Part shown: in pieces, positions 56,678 to 64,000 of the stretch
How positions within the stretch are numbered: position 1 is the first letter of the stretch
How the letters are laid out: every line of letters starts with the position of its first letter
DNA from: Chamaecyparis obtusa
Lineage: Eukaryota > Streptophyta > Pinopsida > Cupressales > Cupressaceae
Length of the DNA stretch: 64,000 nt
Direction: 5' to 3'
NCBI GenBank assembly: GCA_027943335.1
Contig: BSBK01008428.1
Location: 312,501 to 376,500 of the forward strand
Notes under the pieces: model-generated
Database searches by the model: none
What the model was told of the DNA's origin: nothing
What the model saw: only the letters and a program-made list of their open reading frames with translations
Made by a program: the position numbers and the translations under genes

Positions 56678-58540
56678 TGTCATGCCCAAAAATTAGGGAA
56701 AAGGCACACACAACATTTTTTTTTAAAGCACAAAACACCAACTAGGCTACACACTAAGGTACACTCTCAACTCAAAAATGAACACATTGACTAACACAAG
56801 TCAACTTACAAGGGGGTTCATGGCATGCATTGGCCTACCAACATCCCTTGTTTGTCAGACTACACTAGCCAAAGGAAACCCTAGCTAAGTTTAGCATGAT
56901 AATATGAAAAGGGAATTAACCCAAGTCAAAAATCCAAATTAAGAGAATTTAATAAGGTCAACATTTAGGTCATCAAAACCTAGGGGTTCAATTGAAGATG
57001 AACAAATCAACAAGTTCAATCGTAGCCCTAATGGACCCTAACAAATACCAGGTAACCATTTAGGGTTAAATACAAAATTCAATTTAATGGGTGAAAAGAG
57101 CTAATGTAATCATGAAAAATTAAACCTAACAAAATACTAGGGTTATCACACTATTAATAATTAAAATATAATCATGTTCGATTAATTGAAAAAAATAATA
57201 ATATAACCTTGACTAAAATATAATTTATTTAATGTTCATTAAACATTAATATTATTCCAACTAAGGGATTAAAATATTTTAAAATTATAATTACTAAATC
57301 AAAATATTATTATAATTAAGGAGAAATTATTTACCCAGGTCCCTCCTAGTATTTATAAATTATTTATTTCTCCAATAATTTAAATATTCAGAGACAATAG
57401 TAAAGGATAATAAATTAAAAATAATTAATTAATTTCCTAAGCTTAAATAAATCATTAATGAAGTTCAATTAACATTAAAATATAATAATTCAAAAATCTG
57501 AGATCTCAAATCTCAAAATAATAATAAAATATTAAAAAGGCCCATTAAATAAATATCCAACATTACAAAGTTCAAAAATAAATCAAAATAACCATTTAAT
57601 GGCCAAATATTTTAAAAGTCCAATTAAAGAATCTTGAGATTTAAAAATATAAAATAAATAATATTTTAAAAATCAAAATTTCAAAAGAGAAGTGAAAAAG
57701 TTAATCATATTAAATACTAATAACCGGTATTGAATTTGGTAATTCAGAATTAAATAAAATTTAAAAATTACTTTGGCTCCATAGGCTAAACCTAACCCTA
57801 ATTTTGAAATTAGGGTTTGGCCCAAAAATAAAACATGTCCAAAACCCTAAATTCTCCATTTTGGGTTTTGCAAGTTGGCCATGAGCACTTGAAGAAAAAG
57901 AAAATGGCAGTATCCACACAAGTATACAAGGGCGTATATACACACACAAGTGTGTCTATACTCTCATATATACTTGTGTATATATTCATAGCATGAAACT
58001 ACAACAATGGAGGATAAAAGAAATTCAGATTTCACATGACATCTACAACATTAACAATAAGTTATAATTGTTATTTAGTTTAATGTTGAATATTTGTTTA
58101 ACATTAAAACTAAACTACAGTTTTACAATTTGTTTTTATGGTTTCAGTTTATAAATACTTTGTTATCACAAAGTTAAGTGTATGTTGAGAAGTAATAGAC
58201 TTTTCTCTATTTATTATTTATTTTACCAGTTTGTTAAAATTTCATTTCTTATTCACTAGCTTTTTATGCCAGTGAATATATCTCATGTACATTTCACTTA
58301 CATATTCTTTCATTAGACCTTGTTCATTGGTATATTAGTTTTTTTTTTTTTATGTTATAGACATTTATCATTACTTTATGAAGAAAGAAACTATTGGCAT
58401 TCATTTTACTGTAACAAATGCAATAGTTTTTTTTTTTAAATATCATTTACTAGTGTTTTATTTTCTTTAAATTGCAGGCTAAATTCCTTTTCTTTGTTGC
58501 AGACTATAATTTATTCGATGAATTTTTTATAAAACTTTAG
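56678..58540 (+). mobile_element. LTR-like segment inserted in chromovirus copy C
   Basis: Starts TGTCATGCCCAAAA, a common Gypsy LTR opening, at the point where chromovirus sequence stops. No second copy or right end was found, so its type and length are open. It has no coding frame worth naming. AT-rich, with a telomere-like palindrome at 57794-57817 and an 11-bp inverted repeat (ACACAAGTATA) at 57916 and 57969. Confidence 0.35.
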
Positions 58541-58800
58541 GGTGGGACTACCGGTTGTGCACACAGGATGACATCCCATTATTCCCTGCTACCCGCTGAG
58601 GAAGGGGCCGAGTCTCCTGCCCCTGTCCCTTCCCACCAATGGTATGCGGGTGGGCTAGACCCCCCACACCCATTGGTGGGTAGCGAGGCTCCCCCGTTCA
58701 CTGCCCCGATGGGGGATAGTGGCTGGGAATGTGCCACCACTCCCATGAATGGTGGTGGTGGGAGGAGTACCCCCCACTAGCACCAAAGGGCTTCATCCAA
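58541..58800. other. GC-rich hairpin island
   Basis: An abrupt rise in G+C in AT-rich DNA. It follows several acceptor-like TTGCAG/TTTAG sites. Perfect 11-bp arms CCCACCAATGG (58632) and CCATTGGTGGG (58670) and a CCACCA/TGGTGG pair at 58734-58755 form hairpins. A 70-codon frame (58568-58780) is Pro/Gly-rich without a known domain. The origin is unknown. Confidence 0.6.
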
Positions 58801-58901
58801 TACCAAAATAAGCTCGGGTAGAGTTATATTACGTATTTTTTTTAATATAAACTTTTTATTTATAATTACATAGTTTCAGTATAATAAAGTTTGGTTAAGA
58901 A

Positions 58902-59728
58902 AGAGAAAGGTTTATATCTAATGAAATTTGTTGACAGAGGTGGTAGAATTAGAAATTTCTACTATTCGACAGAGAAGATCGATGGATAAGATTGATGTCA
59001 TTATATAATTATTAATAAGGAATTTTATTTTTAGTTTATTTTGAAGATAATAAGAAAATTTAGTTATTTTTTATTTTGAATATATTAAAAAAAAGATAGA
59101 TAAAGATTGGTGATACTATTATATAATTATCTCTTTAGGCTAAATAATTATTATATATTCTATATATTTTCAATTACTAAATATAAGTGAAAAATTAAAA
59201 TATATTTTTTATTTATTTTGAAGATATCAATAAGATTGGTAGATACTATTGTATAATTATCTATTTAGGCTAAATATTTTTTGTATATATACTATATATT
59301 TTAAACCAAGTTAAAGTTAAAATATATTTGTTATTATTGCAATAAAAAATCAAGGCTTCAATTTCATGAGCTTTACGAAATATAACATCTACAATTTTTT
59401 TGCATCAATGGCCAATAATGAATGTGTTCATGGCTAATCTAGGGGCAAGATGACAGCCTACCAGGTCGTGGAGTAGGTGGCGAGTGATGGAGGAAATATG
59501 GGAGGCAAAAATCCCTTCATTCACCATAGGGGGAAAAAAAATTCCCTTGGGAAATAGAGGCTTAGTTGCTAAACGAAAGATATGTGAACATTCTCAAAGG
59601 AAGTTGATAGGCAAGAAAGAGACCCATAAGTGAAAAGGAAAAATCTATTTCTAAAATCAAATTCAATAAAGAAAATCCAAAGAATGGGTTTGAGAAGAAT
59701 CAATAAGGGAATGAGGTCAAAGCCATTA
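58902..59728 (+). mobile_element. L1-type LINE, copy 3 (leader and ORF1 start)
   Basis: The far 5' leader (58902-59110) matches 32311-32535; monomers start near 59138 and 59267; the ORF1 5' region matches 35780-36100. It stops at GAGGTCAAAGCC, where the chromovirus begins. LINEs usually lose their 5' end, so loss of the 3' part points to rearrangement. Confidence 0.75.
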
Positions 59729-60600
59729 ATGTCTTCTTTACTTTCTCATGTACCTCTTTCATGGATTGAGAAAATTCATTAGCATGGCCACTGATTCCTT
59801 CATATCCCTTCAAGTCTCTAAGCTCAAGAACTCCTCTTGGATATAATCCAGACACCACTTCAAATGGACTCCTTCATGTAGTCCTATTGGTACTATCATT
59901 GTAAGCAAATTCTTCTTGGGAAATGACTTGTTCCCATCCCTGTCCATACTCTTTGGTCAAACATCTCAACAAGTTACCAAGTACCCTATTAATGACATCT
60001 ATCTATCCATCCATTTGAGGATGATAGGCAGGGCTATGAGACAAATTGGCTCTTAGCCTCCTTCAAAGGGTCTTCTAGAAGTGTCCCATGAAATTCACAT
60101 CTCTTTCTACAACTATTCTTATTGGCAACCCATGTATCCTTACTATCTCCTTGAATAAAACATGGGCAATATAACTAGCATCATGTGTGTTTTTACAAGG
60201 AATAAAGTGTCTCATCTTACTGAATCTGTCTACTACCAAAAATACACTATCCAAACCAGTTGGTGTCCTAGGCAATCCTACTATAAAATCCATGCTTATG
60301 CACTCCCAAGGTCTATTTGGGATGAAAAATGGTTGGTAAAGACTCACATTTGATGATGTCCCCTTTTCCTTTTGACACACTCCACATTGCTCAACATACC
60401 TTCTTATGTCTTTTAGCATTTTAGGCCACCAATAGAATCTCTCCACTAAGTCTAGGGTCTTGTTTAACCCAAAGTGTCTACTCAAGCTACCACTTTGCTT
60501 CTCTTGGATGAGGTTCTCCCTCATCAAACCTCTTGGAAGACATAAATTATTGCCCTTAAATAGTAAACTATTTTTCAAAGTATAGTTAGCATATTCACTA
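59729..60600 (-). pseudogene. Chromovirus integrase
   Basis: HFGLNKTLDLVERFYWWPKM, CGVCQKEKG (zinc site), then NRPWECISMDFIVGLPRTP with the first catalytic Asp, and VVDRFSKMRHFIPC. The second catalytic site reads VVERD where relatives have a SDRD-type motif, so that Asp is lost. A TAG at 60075 interrupts the frame; the third catalytic region and C-terminal half continue to 59730 in pieces (SHSPAYHPQMDG, SPFEVVSGLYPRG). The C-terminus, chromodomain and 3' LTR of this copy are missing. Confidence 0.82.
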
Positions 60601-61150
60601 TGAAAGTGATTATCAAATTCAGTGCATACCTTGTGGATCTCTGAGAATTCTGCATCTCCTTTATAGAGGTCTTTGAACTCTTCAACTCCAATGCTTTGTA
60701 ACTATATCTCTTGGATAGTGAGAAACATCTTACTAATGGCATATGCAACCTTATTATTAACCCCCTTTTTGTGCTTGATTGTAAAGGTATATGACTGTAG
60801 GAACTCCATCCATTTGATGTGACTCAAACTAAGTTTCTCCTAAGTATTTATGTAACTTAGTGCTTGGTTATCAGTGAAAACCACAAACAATTTAGGCAAT
60901 AGGTAGTTCTTGCACTTCTTAAGGCCTTGTACTAAAGAATATAGCTCTAAGTCATAGGATGAATACCTATACTTTTCCTCATTAAGTCTCTCACTAAAGA
61001 ATGCCACTAGCCTGCCTTCTTGGCTTAGGACTACCCCCACTTCTATGTTGTTTGCATCACATTCCACTATGAATGGTTTGACAAAACTTGGTAAAACCAG
61101 TATTTTTTGGGTAGCTAATTCCTTCTTCAACCTCTCAAACCTCTCATTGG
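60601..61150 (-). pseudogene. Chromovirus RNase H
   Basis: The open frame at 61130-60840 has FIVECDANNIEVGVVLSQ, FFSERLNEEKYRYSSYDLELYSLV, KNYLLPKLFVVFTDNQAL: the Asp-Glu-Asp set is intact. Below a TAG at 60840 the tail KLSLSHIKWMEFLQSY and FTIKHKKGVNN leads to integrase. Same frame as RT and integrase. Confidence 0.85.
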
Positions 61151-62100
61151 CTTATTTGGTCCATACAAACTTTTTCTTAAGTCCTCCTTTGATGGTGTCA
61201 AGGACTGGTACAAAAATTTCATTAAACCTTCTAATAAACTTCCTATAGAATCGGGCTAACCCATGGAAGCTTCTAATGTCAATCCCAATCTTAGGAGTAG
61301 GCCAACTAATAATGGGTTCAACCTTACTCTTATCCATATTCAAGTCACCTTGGGACACTACAAATCCTAGGTAGAAGAGTTCTTGTTTCATAAACTCACT
61401 CTTTTCAAGGTTTATGGTGAGCTTCTCATCTTGAAGTTTCTTCAACACAAGTTCTAGGTATTTCGTATGGTCCTCCTTTGTATAACTAAAGACTAATATG
61501 TCATCTAGATACACCACTACAAATACTCCTATATAGTCCTTTAAGACCTTATTCATAACCCTCATGAAGGTGCTAGGTGCATTTGTGAGGCCAAATGGCA
61601 TTACTAGCCACTCATAGAGACCTTCTATGGTTTTGAATGCAGATTTCCACTCATCCCCCCCTTTCATCCCGATTTGATAGTACCCACTCTTTAGGTCTAT
61701 CTTGGATTAGAATTTAGCACCCCCTAGACAATCCATTAGGTCTTCTATCCTAGGGATAGGGAACCTATACCTGATGGTGATCCAGCTGATTTATCTTGAG
61801 TTAGTACACATCCTTCATGTGCATCCCTTCTTGGGTGCTAGAACAACTAGTACAATAGAAGGGCTTATTCTCTTCCTTATCAAACCTTGATCCAAAATTT
61901 CTTGATCTTACCTTGCTATCTCCTTGATTTGTTCTAGTGTCACCTTGTAGGCAGCCTTGTTAGGCAGTGATTCCCCTGGTACAAAGTCAATCTGATGACT
62001 GATTTCTCTCTATGGTAGTAATCTAGCTAGTGTACCCTCACTAATAATGTCCTTGAATTGGTCTAACAGTTGCTTTACTTCTATTGGCAAAGGTGATCGA
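61151..62100 (-). pseudogene. Chromovirus reverse transcriptase
   Basis: N-terminal LPNKAAYKVTLEQIKEIA near 61950, SPSIVLVV-like block near 61850, [13 protein letters not shown] near 61690, then [32 protein letters not shown] (catalytic Asp pair), LYLGFVVS-like and [10 protein letters not shown] blocks to 61152. Stops at 61152 (TAA), near 61705 and in the N-terminal third break it. The fragment at 14596-15432 is its close relative. Confidence 0.85.
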
Positions 62101-62806
62101 TTAGGTGACTCCTCCTTGAGCTTCAACATGATAGCATAGCCAACTTATTCTCCTTCTTTCATTTCTTGTTGGAACTATTTACCACTTATTAGGAGTGCAT
62201 TTGAGTCCACCTTCTCCACTACATCTCAATTAAATACTACATCTTGTAAGTTACTCCATTCTTCTTAAATGAGTACTTGTTCTCCTTGCAATGGTGCACT
62301 ATCTCCCTATCATATTTTCATGGTCTGCCAAGAAACAGATGGCGTGCATTCACTGGTAACACATCACAAAGTATTACGTCTTGATACTTGCCTATGGTGA
62401 ACTCAATCCATACTTATTTGAATTAACCAATATATTTTGCCCCTTATTCAACCAAGTGACCTTGTAGAGACACACATGAGGAATCTTGATGAGTTTCAAC
62501 TCTTATACTGCCTCCTCTGAAATGGCATTGTTAGTAGACCCTGAATCAATTATAACCCTACATACTTTACCTAGTATCTTGCACTTGACCCTAAAAAGAG
62601 CCCTCATCTATTTATGTTCATCCTTTGTAGGTGCTTTGATCAAAATCCTTCACACCATGAGATTCTCTCCTTTCTCTGAATCTAAACTCAGCTTTGATTG
62701 TTTAATAATGTCCTCCTCTTGTGCATATGAAATCTTTTTCTCACCTTGTGAAGATGATGGCTTATTAGGACACTTATATGAATGGTGAACCAACTGCCCA
62801 CAATTA
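62101..62806 (-). pseudogene. Chromovirus protease region
   Basis: The aspartic protease site reads VIIDSGSTNNAIS on the minus strand at about 62520-62560 (Asp-Ser-Gly). Flanking sequence is full of stops and frameshifts. A CCHC knuckle of gag may lie near 62780, but only parts of it are legible. Confidence 0.6.
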
Positions 62807-63853
62807 TTAAACATCATGGAAGAAAAATGAGAGCTTCACCAAATCCACCTGATCTGCCTCTTCCACCATTGTAGGAACTCCTACCTTAGTATCCTCCTCT
62901 GCTATTTGAATCATGGGATTTTTCACCAAACTTAGAATCACCTTGGCCTCTGGTCTCATTGCTCCTTCCACTAGGACCTCCTCTATGTCCACCTCTAGAG
63001 TCTCTATCTCTTCCTCTACTTCTACTGTTTGTCTCTTATTTTTTTTCAACTTTTCCTCCTCTTTAATAGCCATCTGATAACAACTATGGAGAGTAGTTAG
63101 TGTAAAGAGACTCAACTCTTCTTGTATATTCCATCTAAGGTCATTTAGATACCTAGAAACCTTAACGCTTTCCATTTCTTGCACTCTAGACCTAAGGCTT
63201 AGCTTTTGGAATTCTTCTATATAGGTAGCCACATATAGATCTCTTTGTTTGAGATTTTGCATTTTCTTTTGCAATTGGATGTCATAATCTTTTGATAGAT
63301 AGTTTTCCTTTACCTTAGCCACCATAGTCCTCCAATTGGTTATTGGCTTCTTTCCTTCCTTCTCTCTTTCTTCTTCCAAGAACTTCCACCATGTTAGTGC
63401 TGGTCCTCTTAGCCTTGATTTCATTGTCTTCACCTTTTAGGCCTCTGTAACCCCATCACATTCAAACTAATTCTCCATTCCCTCAATCCACTCCATAACC
63501 AATTCTACATCCATTATTCCAGTTAAAACCATAATGCCTTCTAGTGCCTTGCAACTGAGTGCCTTCAAGGATTTTAGGAAATGTTCCTCTATTAATGGAG
63601 GGTCTTGTTCAGGTTCTATTTCTTCTTCTACTTGACTCTTACCTTTGCATTTTTCCACTTCTAACCGTTCTTTCATCTTTCCTGTAGTGTCTGCAACCTC
63701 TTCTAGGTTGTGCTTTATTTCTTCTACAACTTCTTCAAGAAGTCTATTCCTTTCTTGTTTCTCTATCAAATCTCCAGCCAGATCTACATTATTCACCATG
63801 GTTCTTTCTCCTATGGATTCACTTCCCTCTGTTATACACTTCTCAATTCCCAA
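62807..63853 (-). pseudogene. Chromovirus gag
   Basis: Start at 63853. The N-terminal part (63853-63467) is acidic and helical (coiled-coil-like, with EEVVEEIKHNLEEVADTTGK). After a TAG at about 63467 the capsid region (63433-62807) has RGPALTWWKFLEEE, NWRTMVAKVKENYLSKDYD, QLQKKMQNLKQRDLYVATYIEEF and VSRYLNDLRWNIQEEL, the retrotransposon gag signature. It is in a different frame from RT/integrase, so at least one frameshift separates them. Confidence 0.85.
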
Positions 63854-63864
63854 GGCTTTTATTG

Positions 63865-63876
63865 GCTATGATACCA
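63865..63876 (-). promoter_or_regulatory. Chromovirus primer binding site (mutated)
   Basis: Minus-strand TGGTATCATAGC, one base from the initiator-Met primer site TGGTATCAGAGC, between gag and the LTR. Confidence 0.65.
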
Positions 63877-63879
63877 ATT

Positions 63880-64000
63880 TGGTGGGGAGCATTACCTCTC
63901 AAGAGCACTCTTGCTCTACCTAAGACTTATTCTTTGGTTTTACTAAGGTATTCCTCTCTAGCCTATGTTGAGATCACTCCTAGGATCCCTATATCCTTGT
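63880..64000 (-). repeat. Chromovirus 5' LTR (cut by window edge)
   Basis: Starts with TGGTGGGGAGC three bases beyond the primer site and runs off the window. Only its inner end is visible. Confidence 0.5.

Overview
The window looks like nuclear DNA of a seed plant with a large, repeat-choked genome. A gymnosperm would fit, but nothing here proves the lineage. It is AT-rich and made almost entirely of nested, decayed transposable elements: Ty3/Gypsy of Tat type and chromovirus type, Ty1/Copia, an L1-type LINE with a DUF4283 ORF1, and PIF/Harbinger. Spliceosomal introns are visible. There is no prokaryotic gene organisation, no rRNA or tRNA gene and no CRISPR array. Only one candidate host gene was found, at about 29.3-30.8 kb.

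Layout. (1) 1-12.2 kb: a Tat-like Gypsy element on the minus strand, with long LTRs at 1-2205 (cut by the window edge) and 9709-12212 or beyond. Its order is gag - protease - second RNase H - RT - degenerate first RNase H - integrase. The frame is unbroken for about 6.7 kb apart from nonsense codons, nearly all TAG. (2) 12.2-18.05 kb: a polypurine tract plus LTR of another Gypsy element, then two minus-strand chromovirus fragments. (3) 18.05-25.5 kb: a 5'-truncated Copia element on the plus strand. Its 3' LTR was split by a 3.06-kb non-autonomous LTR element that kept its target-site duplication and its initiator-Met primer site. (4) 25.5-29.3 kb: a Gypsy LTR, AT-rich DNA and duplicated blocks, including an older copy of the promoter and leader of the candidate gene. 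(5) 29.3-30.8 kb: the candidate gene, with TATA box, 5'UTR intron and a coding exon that is probably frameshifted. (6) 32.3-40.19 kb: an L1 LINE whose leader is interrupted by a 2.84-kb Helitron-like insert carrying a 730-bp AT microsatellite, followed by a chromovirus LTR and the C-terminus of its polyprotein. (7) 40.19-56.68 kb: a second copy of that 4.8-kb LINE/chromovirus composite, joined head to tail, into which an 11,704-bp PIF/Harbinger element inserted at 40821-52524. (8) 56.68-58.9 kb: an LTR-like segment and a small GC-rich hairpin island. (9) 58.9-59.73 kb: a third LINE 5' end. (10) 59.73-64 kb: a chromovirus on the minus strand (INT-RNaseH-RT-PR-gag-PBS), running into its 5' LTR at the window edge.

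The most notable system is the PIF/Harbinger element. It has matching terminal repeats, a TAA target duplication, a three-exon DDE transposase with all catalytic residues in place but five stops, a two-exon Myb/SANT-like partner gene, a GRF zinc-finger fragment, a nested palindrome of about 660 bp, and an inverted copy of the 5' end of its own Myb-like gene. The last two could make double-stranded RNA against the element. Stops in the Tat element and in the transposase fit C-to-T decay of CAG and CGA codons, as expected of methylated, silenced elements.
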